A DNA stretch of 64,000 bases from Microbacterium saperdae (lineage in GTDB: Bacteria > Actinomycetota > Actinomycetes > Actinomycetales > Microbacteriaceae): assembly GCF_006716345.1 (NCBI RefSeq), contig NZ_VFOX01000002.1:248001-312000 (forward strand), given 5' to 3'. Made by a program: the position numbers and the translations under genes. The stretch's first letter is position 1. Each line of letters starts with the position of its first letter. This document shows positions 17,944-26,320 of the stretch, in pieces. The notes under the pieces are model-generated. The model had not been told where the DNA came from. It ran no database searches and worked only from the letters and a program-made list of their open reading frames with translations.

Positions 17944-18019
17944 CGGGGCCGACGTCCCCTCCGGCGACACACGATGTGGATATAGTTTCTCGTCTGCACA
18001 TTGAAGCTGGGGGACGCAC

Positions 18020-18937
18020 ATGTCGGTTGGTCTGCTCGCCGTCGTCGACGACATTCTGAGCGCGGCGATGAAGGCCTCGGCCAAAGCCGCCGGCGTCGTG
18101 ATCGATGACGCGGCCGTCACTCCGCAGTACGTGCAGGGCATCACTCCCGCACGCGAGCTGCCGGTGGTCGCCAAGATCGCGGTCGGATCGCTGGCGAACA
18201 AGTTCGTCATCATCATCCCGATCGCCCTGCTGCTCACCGCGTTCGCGCCCTGGGTGCTGCCGTACCTGCTGATCCTGGGCGGCGCGTACCTCTGCTTCGA
18301 AGGCGCCGAGAAGGTGCTGGAGTGGTTCGGCGTGCAGCACGGCCACGCGGAAGAGGGCGACCGCAACGAGAACAAGCTGGTGTGGGGCGCGGTGCGCACC
18401 GACCTGATCCTCTCGACCGAGATCATGCTCATCTCGCTCGCGAACCTCGAAGCCGGCCTCGACATCTGGACGACCCTCGCGATCCTCGCCGTCATCGCAC
18501 TCATCATGACCGGCGTCGTCTACGGCGCGGTCGCGCTGCTGGTGAAGATCGACGACATCGGCCTCAAGATGGCGAAGAGCCGCGAGAAGCGAGTGCGTCA
18601 CACCGGCATGCGCATCGTGCGCTCGATGCCGGGGGTCTTCCGCTTCATCAGCATCCTCGGCACCGTCGCGATGCTCTGGGTCGGCGGCCACCTGCTGCTC
18701 GTGAACCTCGGCGAGGTCGGCCTGCACTTCGGTGCCGACGTGCTGCACGGCATCGAGCACCTGCTCGAGCCGCTCGGACCCGTGATCGTCTGGATCGGCG
18801 ACACCCTGTTCTCGGCGGTCGCCGGACTCGTCGCCGGGCTGATCATCGTGGGCATCGTGCTCGGGATCGCGCGGATCCTGGGCAAGAAGCCGAGCTTCCA
18901 CGAAGGCGAGGAGTCCCCCGCCGACGTGCACGCCTGA
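18020..18937 (+). CDS. DUF808-family multi-pass membrane protein
   Basis: The 305-residue protein matches the DUF808/YedI family: [11 protein letters not shown] at the N-terminus, a [23 protein letters not shown] stretch, then five or so transmembrane helices (for example [25 protein letters not shown]). The middle segment [21 protein letters not shown] and [23 protein letters not shown] are conserved in the family. Its function is not known. The TATAGT element near 17982 could be its -10 box. Confidence 0.85.
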   Translation: MSVGLLAVVDDILSAAMKASAKAAGVVIDDAAVTPQYVQGITPARELPVVAKIAVGSLANKFVIIIPIALLLTAFAPWVLPYLLILGGAYLCFEGAEKVLEWFGVQHGHAEEGDRNENKLVWGAVRTDLILSTEIMLISLANLEAGLDIWTTLAILAVIALIMTGVVYGAVALLVKIDDIGLKMAKSREKRVRHTGMRIVRSMPGVFRFISILGTVAMLWVGGHLLLVNLGEVGLHFGADVLHGIEHLLEPLGPVIVWIGDTLFSAVAGLVAGLIIVGIVLGIARILGKKPSFHEGEESPADVHA

Positions 18938-18954
18938 CCGTCGGCCGAGGCCTC

Positions 18955-19710
18955 TCACGGCCGGGTGTGATCCGCGCTGCGCAGCCACTCGTCGAAGGTG
19001 ATCTCGCCCTGGAGGGCATCCGCGCCTCCGCGCAACGAGCCGGATGCGAGTCCCCTGCCGTACGCGCCCGGCAGTCGCAGGTCGATCACCCGGCGACGGA
19101 TGCCGTCGAAGGCGAGTTGCCGTCGCGCGGCGTCGGCGAGCGTCTCGTCGCGCGGCCCGACCAGGTCCGGTGCACGGCCGGCCGCACCGGCTTCCGCCAC
19201 CCGCACGAGGTGAGCCGCGACTTCGCGGGCGGCGACCGGCCGCATGAGCGTGCGCGGCATCGGCGCGAACGGTCCGCTCACCAGGCCGAGGATCTGCCCC
19301 GCGAACTCGTGGAACTGGCCAGCCCGGGCGATCGTGAACGGCACGGGCCCCGCGGAGACGGCCCGTTCCTGGGCGAGCTTGCCCGCGTAGTACGAGGTGT
19401 CGATGTCATCGATCCCGACGATCGACAGCACGACGTGATGACCGACACCGGCCTGCTCCTCGGCTGCGAGCAGATGGTGCGCCGCCGTCTCGAAGAAGCT
19501 CTTCGACTTCTTCGCCGAGAGCGTGGTGGCGAGGTTGGTGACGTCGATCACGGCATCCGCTCCGGCGAGCGCGCCGGCGAGCCCCTCGCCCGTCAGGACA
19601 TCCGTGCCGTTCACCCTGCTGAGCACGACGATGTCGTGACCGGCGGCGCGCACGTGCTCCGTGACGTGGCGCCCGACGGTTCCGGTGCCTCCTGCGATGG
19701 CGATCCTCAT
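18955..19710 (-). CDS. NAD(P)-binding Rossmann oxidoreductase, ECF41-linked
   Basis: The 251-residue protein begins with a dinucleotide-binding GGTGTVGRHV loop (residues 7-16) and has the atypical short-chain/NmrA-like layout, with ADAVIDVTNL and IVGIDDIDTSYYAGKLAQE (Tyr/Lys near 120). It lies divergent from an ECF41 sigma factor. ECF41 genes are known to pair with carboxymuconolactone decarboxylase, oxidoreductase or epimerase genes, and this is the oxidoreductase/epimerase type. The substrate is unknown. It converges with the DUF808 gene 17 bases away. Confidence 0.8.
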   Translation of the reverse strand: MRIAIAGGTGTVGRHVTEHVRAAGHDIVVLSRVNGTDVLTGEGLAGALAGADAVIDVTNLATTLSAKKSKSFFETAAHHLLAAEEQAGVGHHVVLSIVGIDDIDTSYYAGKLAQERAVSAGPVPFTIARAGQFHEFAGQILGLVSGPFAPMPRTLMRPVAAREVAAHLVRVAEAGAAGRAPDLVGPRDETLADAARRQLAFDGIRRRVIDLRLPGAYGRGLASGSLRGGADALQGEITFDEWLRSADHTRP

Positions 19711-19747
19711 GGGGTTCCCTTCGTTCCGGGTGCTCTGCGCGTCACCC

Positions 19748-19773
19748 TGTCACATCTCCGACGATGGCGCGTG
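19748..19773 (+). promoter_or_regulatory. Possible ECF41-type promoter before sigma gene
   Basis: TGTCACA (19748-19754) is identical to the -35 motif described for ECF41 sigma factors, and CGTG (19770-19773, 15-base spacer) is close to their CGTC -10. It would give autoregulation of the sigma gene starting at 19825. The shorter spacer and one -10 mismatch keep confidence low. Confidence 0.4.
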
Positions 19774-19824
19774 CCCCGGTGTGAGGTCGGTAGTCTTCGA
19801 GTGCATCCGCTGCGAGGAGAGAAC

Positions 19825-20805
19825 GTGCACGACGACCTGGATGCGGTGCTCCGCGAGCGCCGCCGGCTTCTGGCCGTCGCCTACCGCATGACCGGGACCC
19901 TCGCCGACGCCGAGGACGTCGTGCAGGAGACGTTCGTGCGCTGGTATCGGCAGACGGATGCCGAACGCGACGCCATCCTGAACCTCGGCGCCTGGCTGAC
20001 CACCGTCGCCAGTCGGATCTCACTCGATCTGCTGACCTCGGCCCGCAAGCGCCGTGAACAGTACGTGGGGCAGTGGCTGCCGGAGCCGGTGCCCTCCGAC
20101 GCGTTCGCGGACAGCGGCCGGTTCTCGGCATCCTCGCGCGAGATCACCGATCCGCTCGAGCGGGTGTCGTTCGACGATTCGGTGTCGACAGCACTGCTGG
20201 TCGTGCTGGAGTCGATGACTCCGTCCGAGCGCGTGGCCTTCGTGCTGCACGACATCTTCGACGTGCCGTTCCCCGAGATCGCCGAGATCCTCGACCGCTC
20301 GCCCGCCGCCGTGCGCCAGCTCGCGACGTCGGCGCGTCGCCATGTGCGCGAGAACCGCGCCACGGCAGTACCCCGAGCGGAGCACGACCGAGTGGTGCGC
20401 GCGTTCCGCACCGCGACGCTCACGGGAGGCGTCGAGGAACTGATCCGGGTGCTCGCGCCCGACGTCGAGCTGCGCAGCGACGGCGGCGGAGTGGTGCGCG
20501 CCGCGCTCAACATCGTCAGCGGCGCCGACCGCGTCGCGCGGTTCCTGCTCGGGATCGCCCAGAAGAATCCGCAGCTCGAGGCCGCCGAGCTGCAGACCGG
20601 AGACGGCCTCGCCTTCCTGTTCCGCGCCGAGGGCGACGTCGCATCGGTCATGAACTTCGCGGTCGAGGACGGACGGATCAGCCGGGTGTGGATCGTGCTG
20701 AATCCGGCGAAACTGACCTCGTGGCGTGGCGGTTCCGACGGGGAAGACGCGGCCGTCTCCGGCGGCCCCGGAACCCCCGACGTCGACGAATCACGGACGT
20801 TCTGA
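19825..20805 (+). CDS. sigJ: ECF41-group RNA polymerase sigma factor (SigJ-like)
   Basis: The protein has 326 residues from the GTG with a GAGGAG box. Sigma region 2 (residues 10-75, AYRMTGTLADAEDVVQETFVRW) and region 4 (about 118-170, HDIFDVPFPEIAEILDRSPAAVRQLATSARRHV) are followed by a 130-residue SnoaL-like C-terminal domain. All three ECF41 hallmarks are visible: WLPEP in the linker (near 86), a DGGG motif (near 217) and NPAKL at the end (near 293). In this group the C-terminal extension acts in place of an anti-sigma factor. The likely target is the divergent oxidoreductase. Confidence 0.92.
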   Translation: MHDDLDAVLRERRRLLAVAYRMTGTLADAEDVVQETFVRWYRQTDAERDAILNLGAWLTTVASRISLDLLTSARKRREQYVGQWLPEPVPSDAFADSGRFSASSREITDPLERVSFDDSVSTALLVVLESMTPSERVAFVLHDIFDVPFPEIAEILDRSPAAVRQLATSARRHVRENRATAVPRAEHDRVVRAFRTATLTGGVEELIRVLAPDVELRSDGGGVVRAALNIVSGADRVARFLLGIAQKNPQLEAAELQTGDGLAFLFRAEGDVASVMNFAVEDGRISRVWIVLNPAKLTSWRGGSDGEDAAVSGGPGTPDVDESRTF

Positions 20806-20927
20806 CGGATCACGGAGAGGTCGTCGACGAGACCTCCGGGACCCGTCATCCTCTCGGCGATCCGTCGCCCTCCGCATCCTGCTAACGTCAGCGGTGCGCG
20901 CCCGAAGCGCAGACGCAGGAGACCCCA

Positions 20928-21446
20928 GTGCAGATCAGGGATGCGGTCGTCGCCGACCTCGAGACGATCACCGAGATTCACAACCACGCCGTGGTGCACA
21001 CCACCGCGATCTGGAACGACGATGCGGTCGACATAGACGATCGTGCGGCCTGGCTCGCCGACCGCACCGCGGGCGGCTTCCCCGTGATCGTCGCCGCCGA
21101 CGACACCGGCGTGGTCGGCTACGCATCGTTCGGGGGCTTCCGTCCGCACAGCGGATTCCGCCAGACCGTCGAGCATTCGGTCTACGTGCGGGGCGACCAG
21201 CAAGGGCGCGGTGTCGGCAGGACGCTCATGCAGGAACTCATCGAACGGGCGCGGGCCCGCGGGGTGCATGTCATGGTCGCGGCGGTCGAGAGCGGCAACG
21301 TGGGATCGATCCGCCTGCACGAGAAGCTCGACTTCCACGAGGTGGGGCGCATGCCGCAGGTCGGCGCGAAGTTCGGCCGCTGGCTCGACCTGAGCCTGCT
21401 GCAGCTGATCCTCGACGAGCGCACCGCTCCCGACCCCGCGTCCTGA
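20928..21446 (+). CDS. GNAT N-acetyltransferase, phosphinothricin-acetyltransferase-like
   Basis: The 172-residue protein starts at GTG. The sequence follows PAT/MnaT proteins: IRDAVVADLETITEIHNHAV, the substrate-loop Trp-Asn (TAIWND), YASFGGFRPHSGFRQTVEHSVYV, and the acetyl-CoA loop QQGRGVGRTLMQEL near 90-103. Such enzymes acetylate small amines such as phosphinothricin or methionine sulfone/sulfoximine. The gene is 11 bases upstream of pnuC and may be co-transcribed, though no functional link is obvious. Confidence 0.88.
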   Translation: MQIRDAVVADLETITEIHNHAVVHTTAIWNDDAVDIDDRAAWLADRTAGGFPVIVAADDTGVVGYASFGGFRPHSGFRQTVEHSVYVRGDQQGRGVGRTLMQELIERARARGVHVMVAAVESGNVGSIRLHEKLDFHEVGRMPQVGAKFGRWLDLSLLQLILDERTAPDPAS

Positions 21447-21457
21447 ACGGAGACACG

Positions 21458-22171
21458 ATGGATGCGTTGCAGTGGCTCGTGGAGGCGTTCAACTCCCAGT
21501 GGGTGCTGCCCGGTGGGCAGACGCTCCTGGTGCGGGAGGTGGTCGGCAACGTCTTCGGACTCGCGAGCGCGATCGGCGGCATGCGCCGCAAGGTGTGGGC
21601 GTGGCCGGTGGGCATCATCGGCAACCTGCTCCTGCTGACCGTGTTCCTCGGGTCGATCCTCAGCCCGGACCACTCGCTGCCGCATCTGCTCGGGCAGGCG
21701 GGACGCCAGGTCATGTTCATCGCGGTCGCGATCTACGGCTGGATCCGCTGGCGCAACGCCTCGGGCGGGCGCGTGACCCCGCGCTGGGCGCCCACGAGCG
21801 CCCGCATCGGCATGGTGCTCGTGATGGTCGTCGGCACCGTCGCCCTGACGCCGCTGTTCCGTGCACTCGGTTCGTGGGAGCCGGTGTGGGCGGACGCCTG
21901 GACCTTCGTCGGCTCGCTGCTCGCGACGTACGGCATGGCCCGCGGATGGACCGAGTTCTGGCTGGTCTGGATCGCGGTCGACGTGGTGGGCGTGCCGCTG
22001 CTGTTCAGCTCGGGCTACTACGCCACCGGACTCATGTACGTCTTCTACGGGCTGTTCACCGCGACCGGATTCGTGATCTGGTCGCGCGCACAGGTGAAGG
22101 CGTCCGCGACGCCGGTCGAGATCCTGCCCCCTGACCCGAGTCCGCGGCGCGCGGAAAGCGACGCCGGCTGA
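21458..22171 (+). CDS. pnuC: Nicotinamide riboside/mononucleoside transporter PnuC
   Basis: The 237-residue membrane protein has about seven helices. PnuC features include the N-terminal REVVGNVFGLASAIGGMRRKVWAWPVGIIGN segment, GQAGRQVMFIAVAIYGWIRW, and the C-terminal WFIxVDVVGVPLLF-like WIAVDVVGVPLLFSSGYY. It should import a vitamin B3 nucleoside such as nicotinamide riboside by facilitated diffusion; a cytosolic kinase would trap it. The ATG is preceded by GGAG. No riboswitch or repressor site was recognised upstream. Confidence 0.88.
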   Translation: MDALQWLVEAFNSQWVLPGGQTLLVREVVGNVFGLASAIGGMRRKVWAWPVGIIGNLLLLTVFLGSILSPDHSLPHLLGQAGRQVMFIAVAIYGWIRWRNASGGRVTPRWAPTSARIGMVLVMVVGTVALTPLFRALGSWEPVWADAWTFVGSLLATYGMARGWTEFWLVWIAVDVVGVPLLFSSGYYATGLMYVFYGLFTATGFVIWSRAQVKASATPVEILPPDPSPRRAESDAG

Positions 22172-22175
22172 CACC

Positions 22176-22255
22176 GGCTCGGGAGGAGTTCTCCCCTTCG
22201 GGCGGACGATTCAGCCCGGATGCTCCGCCCGAGGCCGAGTTCTCCGCCCGGGCGC
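22176..22255. repeat. Intergenic palindromic repeat, copy A
   Basis: This is about 80 bases beginning GGCTCGGGAGGAG, sharing the core GACGATTC, CCGGATGCTCC and GCCGAGTTCTCC with copy B at 31081-31160. One base gap is needed and identity is roughly 80%. GGGAGGAGTTCTCC at the left and CGAGTTCTCCGCCCG at the right give it a palindromic character. It starts four bases after the pnuC stop. Confidence 0.75.
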
Positions 22256-22349
22256 CCGTCAGGAGGACAGCGTCCGTGGACTCAGTGTCGAGAGCAGACG
22301 CAGCTTCTCCTGGCTCTACAGCCCGAACGGGCCAGGGCGCGTGGGTGGG

Positions 22350-22454
22350 ATGCCCACCGAGCAGCCCCTGTACGCCCCGCTGAAGAGCGCAGAGGACGCG
22401 TCACGCATCTGGCGGATCTCGGAGCAGCTGGTCGGCGTCACCTTCCCGCGGTGA
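22350..22454 (+). pseudogene. Possible C-terminal remnant of a dehydrogenase gene
   Basis: A 34-codon frame ends in AEDASRIWRISEQLVGVTF, which resembles the tail of short-chain dehydrogenases (LWELSEELTGV type). The preceding 100 bases show no matching body in any frame. I read it as a decayed gene end beside an intergenic repeat; chance resemblance is possible. Confidence 0.3.
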
Positions 22455-22463
22455 CCGGCCCGT

Positions 22464-22643
22464 TCAGTCGTCGCTGCGGCTGAACACCGAGCGCAGGAAG
22501 AAGAAGACGCCTGCGGCGACGACGAGGACGATCGCGAGTTTCGCGATGAACCACAGCACCGAGAAGAGCGCGCTGACCAGCCACCACGCGATCACCACGG
22601 CGAGGATGACACCGACGACGGTCCAGAGCGAGTTCTTGGTCAT
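22464..22643 (-). CDS. Small two-helix membrane protein
   Basis: The 59-residue protein starts MTKNSLWTVVG and ends FSRSDD. Two hydrophobic stretches (about 7-26 and 30-50, VVAAGVFFFLRS) indicate two membrane passes, and the C-terminus is charged. The frame is supported by codon third-position GC and by similarity in style to small actinobacterial membrane proteins. Its function is unknown. It stands alone on the minus strand. Confidence 0.65.
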   Translation of the reverse strand: MTKNSLWTVVGVILAVVIAWWLVSALFSVLWFIAKLAIVLVVAAGVFFFLRSVFSRSDD

Positions 22644-22944
22644 GACTCCAGCCTACGGCGACCACGGAACGGTGATCGCCGGGCCCTGCGCAGGAACTTC
22701 GCCGGGCACTTTCGGACATGGGGGGCGATAAACCCCTGGTCGGGGAGATCAGTTAACTCTCGTGTTATCTCCCACTGAGAAGTCGAACTTCCGGCTTATG
22801 TGGCATGCAGAGATAATCAATCACGAAAGGTCTTGTTCGATCCAGACCTCCCCACCCGACGAGCAACGGAGCCGTCGATGATGACGTTCCGTGCTTCGTG
22901 ACATTCGAGCGATGGTGCCCCCGGCACCATGGAAGGACTCTGTC
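22644..22944 (+). other. Regulatory-looking leader before oligopeptide-type operon
   Basis: No gene was found in this 301-base gap. It holds GGGAGAT (22743-22749) and ATCTCCC (22767-22773), an inverted pair around an AT-richer core containing GTTAAC. Close to the start codon lies ATGGTGCC-CCC-GGCACCAT (22912-22930), a perfect 8-base-arm palindrome directly adjoining the GGAAGGA ribosome site at 22931-22937. The second could hide the ribosome site or bind a regulator. Confidence 0.55.
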
Positions 22945-24519
22945 ATGCCCATTTCACAGCACCTCCGCCGGCACGAGAGCCGCACGGCCCACCGCTGGAT
23001 CGGTGCCGTCGCATTCGGCGCCGCATCCATCCTCGTCCTCGCGGGTTGCGGCGGATCCGCCGATTCCGGAGACTCCGGATCAGGATCGCAGACCCTGACA
23101 TTCGGCCTCTCCGCCGAACCCGCCACCCCGATCACCGGCATGCAGCAGGGAGGCGCGGTGAACCAGCTGCTCACCATGGTGCATCGCGGACTGATGACCT
23201 ACGACGAGAGCGGCGCGGTCGCACCGGGCCTCGCCGAGTCGGTCGACACCACCGACCCCACCCGCTACGTCTTCACTCTGCGGCCGGACCTCACCTTCCA
23301 CGACGACACGCCCCTCACCGCCGAGAACGTCAAGAACTCCCTGGACTACTACCGCGACCCGGAGAACGGCTCGCAGCTCGCAGCCGGGCTCAAGGACATC
23401 ACCGAGATCACGACCGACGGCGACACCGTCACGATCACCCTCGCGCAGCCGAACACGGCGTTCCTGCAGTACCTCGCGCTCCCGTTCGCCGCGATCGTCC
23501 CCGATGCATCGCTCAACGCCGAGACCCCGAACTGGGTCGGCGCCGGTCCGTTCGAGATGACGGATCTCGAGCAGGGCATCGGTCTCACGGTCGAGAAGAG
23601 CGACAACTACTACGACGCGGATGACGTGGCACTGGACAGCATCGAGGTGAAGTTCTACCCCGATGGGGAGGCACGCACCAACGCACTGCTCAGCGGCGAT
23701 GTCGACATGATCGAGTACGTGCCGTGGGAGAACTTCCAGCGCGTATCCGACGCCGGTCTGACGGTGGACGCCCAGCAGGGGCCGTTCCAGTACGTGCAGT
23801 TCAACGTCACCGACGGGCCGTTCGCCGAGCCGAAGGTGCGCCAGGCCGTCGCCTACGCGTTGAACCGTGAGAACGCGGTGCTCGCGGCTTTCCAGAGCAA
23901 CGGCGCTCCGCTCAACGGCATCGTCATCCCCGAGGACGACCCGGCCTACGACCCCGCCGCTGCCGACCTGTGGAGCTACGACCCCGAGAAGGCGAAGGAG
24001 CTCCTCGCCGAGGCCGGGTACCCCGACGGCTTCTCCGCCACGCTGCTGTCGACCTCGCAGTACACCTTCCTGCAGGACAACGCCCTCTCCGTGCAGGAGG
24101 ATCTGCGCGCGATCGGCATCGACGTCACGCTCGACGCGCCGGACTGGTCGACCCGCGTCAGCAAGGGCAACGCCGGCGAGTACGACATCGCGGTCTCCGG
24201 TGACGCCGGCGTCGTCACCGATCCCTCGTACCTGCTGAACTGGGTCGTCGACAGCCGCAACTTCAACGTCGGCTGGGGCTACTCCAACGACACGCTGCGC
24301 GGGCTCATCGAAGAGGGTCTCCGCTCCAGCGACGACGATGCCAAGCGCGACATCTACGCGCAGGTCGCCGAGCTCTGGGCGGAGGAGGTGCCCTTCGCGT
24401 CGATCAACACGCGAGAGCAGGCCTACGCCTACAACGACAAGGTGAGCGGCTTCGAGACCCTGCCCGGGTTCCTCGTCTTCTACAGCTCGCTCAACCTCGC
24501 GCACGCCTCGGTGGAGTAA
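22945..24519 (+). CDS. ABC transporter substrate-binding lipoprotein, DppA/OppA family
   Basis: The 524-residue family 5 solute-binding protein has a lipoprotein signal ending at LAGC (Cys about residue 35) and a Gly/Ser-Asp linker. The DppA-like body includes VNQLLTMVHRGLMTYDESG, the LRPDLTFHDDTPLTAENVKNSL motif and VRQAVAYALNRE. It captures peptides, opines or similar amides outside the cell. It starts a seven-gene operon with permeases, ATPase, regulator and two catabolic enzymes, so the ligand is probably an amide cleaved by the nitrilase-family gene. Confidence 0.92.
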   Translation: MPISQHLRRHESRTAHRWIGAVAFGAASILVLAGCGGSADSGDSGSGSQTLTFGLSAEPATPITGMQQGGAVNQLLTMVHRGLMTYDESGAVAPGLAESVDTTDPTRYVFTLRPDLTFHDDTPLTAENVKNSLDYYRDPENGSQLAAGLKDITEITTDGDTVTITLAQPNTAFLQYLALPFAAIVPDASLNAETPNWVGAGPFEMTDLEQGIGLTVEKSDNYYDADDVALDSIEVKFYPDGEARTNALLSGDVDMIEYVPWENFQRVSDAGLTVDAQQGPFQYVQFNVTDGPFAEPKVRQAVAYALNRENAVLAAFQSNGAPLNGIVIPEDDPAYDPAAADLWSYDPEKAKELLAEAGYPDGFSATLLSTSQYTFLQDNALSVQEDLRAIGIDVTLDAPDWSTRVSKGNAGEYDIAVSGDAGVVTDPSYLLNWVVDSRNFNVGWGYSNDTLRGLIEEGLRSSDDDAKRDIYAQVAELWAEEVPFASINTREQAYAYNDKVSGFETLPGFLVFYSSLNLAHASVE

Positions 24520-24524
24520 GTCCT

Positions 24525-25478
24525 GTGCTGTTCTTCATCCTGAAGCGGGTGGCGATGGGGGTGGGACTGGTCCTGCTGGTCCTCACCCTCATCTTCTCCG
24601 CACTCCAACTCGTTCCGGGCGACCCCGCCGTGCTGCTGCTCAGCACCGGCGACGGCGGGGCGCCCAGCCCGGAGGCCGTCGAGAAGCTGAGAGAGCAGCT
24701 GGGACTCAACCAGCCGCTGCTCACCCAGTACTTCTCGTTCCTCAGCGGTGTGTTCACCGGAGATCTCGGCGAATCGTTCCGCACCTCGCAGCCCGTGCTC
24801 GAGGCGATCGGCGCCCGACTCCCCCGCACCCTGATGCTGGTCGTGTTCGCCACCGTCCTGTCGATCGTGATCGGCGTCGCGATGGGCGCCATCGCCGCAC
24901 GCCGCGGCGGATGGGTCGACACGCTGGTCACCGCACTCAGCTCGATCGGCGTCGCCCTCCCGGTGTTCGTGTTCGGCGCCGTGCTGATCCTGCTCTTCTC
25001 GATCACGCTGAAGTGGTTCCCGGCGGGCGGGTATGTGGATCCCTCCAAGGATCTGCTCGGCTCGCTCGCCAGCCTCACCCTGCCGGCGATCGCCCTCGCG
25101 GTCGGCTTCGCGGCGCAGATCGCCCGGATGACGCGATCGGCCGTGCTGGAGGTGCAGACCCAGGACTGGGTCCGCACCGCCAAGTCGATCGGCCTCGCAC
25201 CCTTCACCGTGTTCCGCCGGCATGTGCTGCGCAACTCGCTCACGCCGGTCGTGACGGTCGTCGGCATCGGCTTCGGCACGCTGCTCGGCTCGACCGTGCT
25301 GGTCGAGCGGGTCTTCAACTACCCCGGCCTGTCGAGCCTGCTCGTCGACGGCGTCACCACCCGTGACTACCCGGTGGTCCAGGGCGTGGTGATCGTGATC
25401 GCCCTGCTGTTCATCGCGATCAACATCGTCGTCGACATCATCTATGGAATCCTCGACCCCCGAGTGAGGCGAGCATGA
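24525..25478 (+). CDS. ABC transporter permease, DppB type
   Basis: The 317-residue protein starts at GTG five bases after the binding-protein stop. It has an N-terminal helix (LKRVAMGVGLVLLVLTLIFSALQLVPGDPA) typical of DppB/OppB. The cytoplasmic ATPase-docking loop is VRTAKSIGLAPFTVFRRHVLRNSLTP near 215-240. About six transmembrane helices are predicted. It overlaps the next permease by four bases. Confidence 0.92.
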   Translation: MLFFILKRVAMGVGLVLLVLTLIFSALQLVPGDPAVLLLSTGDGGAPSPEAVEKLREQLGLNQPLLTQYFSFLSGVFTGDLGESFRTSQPVLEAIGARLPRTLMLVVFATVLSIVIGVAMGAIAARRGGWVDTLVTALSSIGVALPVFVFGAVLILLFSITLKWFPAGGYVDPSKDLLGSLASLTLPAIALAVGFAAQIARMTRSAVLEVQTQDWVRTAKSIGLAPFTVFRRHVLRNSLTPVVTVVGIGFGTLLGSTVLVERVFNYPGLSSLLVDGVTTRDYPVVQGVVIVIALLFIAINIVVDIIYGILDPRVRRA

Positions 25479-26320
25479 AACTCAGCCCCCGCATCCGCCA
25501 GGCGATCACGCCTCTGCGGAGCGTCATGGTGGTCTACCTCCTGGTGATCATCATCCTGATGGCGTTCGCGCCGCTGCTCGCGCCGTACGATCCCATCGCC
25601 CAGAACGTCGCCCTGCGTCTGCAGCCGCTGTTCAGCCCCGGCCACCTGCTCGGCACCGACGAGCTGGGGCGCGACATCCTCTCGCGCATCATGTTCGGTG
25701 CACAGGTCGAGCTGTTCATCGCCCTCGGCGCCACGCTGCTCGCCACCGTGCTGGGCACGCTGCTCGGTCTGCTGGGGGGCTACTTCAACGGACTCACCGA
25801 GGTCGTGACGATGCGCCTCATGGTCGACGTCATCCTGGCGTTCCCGCCGATCGTGCTCGCGCTCCTCGCCGTCACCCTGTACGGCCCTGGACCGATCACG
25901 CTCATCATCGCGATGGGTGTGCTGTTCGCCCCGATCTTCGCCCGCATCACCTACGGCCAGGTGCTGTCGACCAAGCGCGAGGAGTACGTCGACGCGGCCC
26001 GCACCTTCGGGGCCCCCACGATCGTGGTGCTGTTCCGCACGGTGCTGGCGAACGTGTCGGCACCGATCATCGTGCAGTTCTCGCTCACGATGGCCGCCGC
26101 GATCCTGATGGAGTCCGGGCTCAGCTACCTGGGCCTGGGCGTGGTCCCGCCGACCCCGTCCTGGGGCTCGATGGTCGCCGCAGGGCAGCGGTACCTGACC
26201 ACCGACCCGCATGTGCTGCTCGTGCCGGGCACCGTGATCGTGCTGACGATCCTCGCGTTCGGCATCCTCGGCGACGCCCTGCGTGATCTCCTCGACCCGA
26301 AAGCGAAGAAGCGCTCATGA
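25475..26320 (+). CDS. ABC transporter permease, DppC type
   Basis: The 281-residue protein shows the DppC signature: a start helix, then FAPLLAPYDPIAQNVALRLQ and HLLGTDELGRDILSRIMFGAQ near 50-75. The EAA-like loop is EEYVDAARTFGAPTIVVLFRTVLANVSAPI near 170-198, and GLSYLGLGVVPPTPSWGSMVAAG follows at about 215. It pairs with the DppB-type permease. It overlaps both neighbours by four bases, indicating tight coupling. Confidence 0.92.
   Translation: MKLSPRIRQAITPLRSVMVVYLLVIIILMAFAPLLAPYDPIAQNVALRLQPLFSPGHLLGTDELGRDILSRIMFGAQVELFIALGATLLATVLGTLLGLLGGYFNGLTEVVTMRLMVDVILAFPPIVLALLAVTLYGPGPITLIIAMGVLFAPIFARITYGQVLSTKREEYVDAARTFGAPTIVVLFRTVLANVSAPIIVQFSLTMAAAILMESGLSYLGLGVVPPTPSWGSMVAAGQRYLTTDPHVLLVPGTVIVLTILAFGILGDALRDLLDPKAKKRS

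Noticed and set aside
15961-18507. A minus-strand open frame of about 850 codons covering msrA, msrB and two plus-strand genes
   Set aside because: Only its last 182 codons (msrA) read like protein. The rest is antisense GC-rich shadow of genes with clear starts and family motifs.
18322-20805. A plus-strand open frame joining the DUF808 gene region to the sigma factor
   Set aside because: The sigma factor has its own GTG with GAGGAG at 19825; the upstream part is out-of-phase DUF808 and antisense oxidoreductase.
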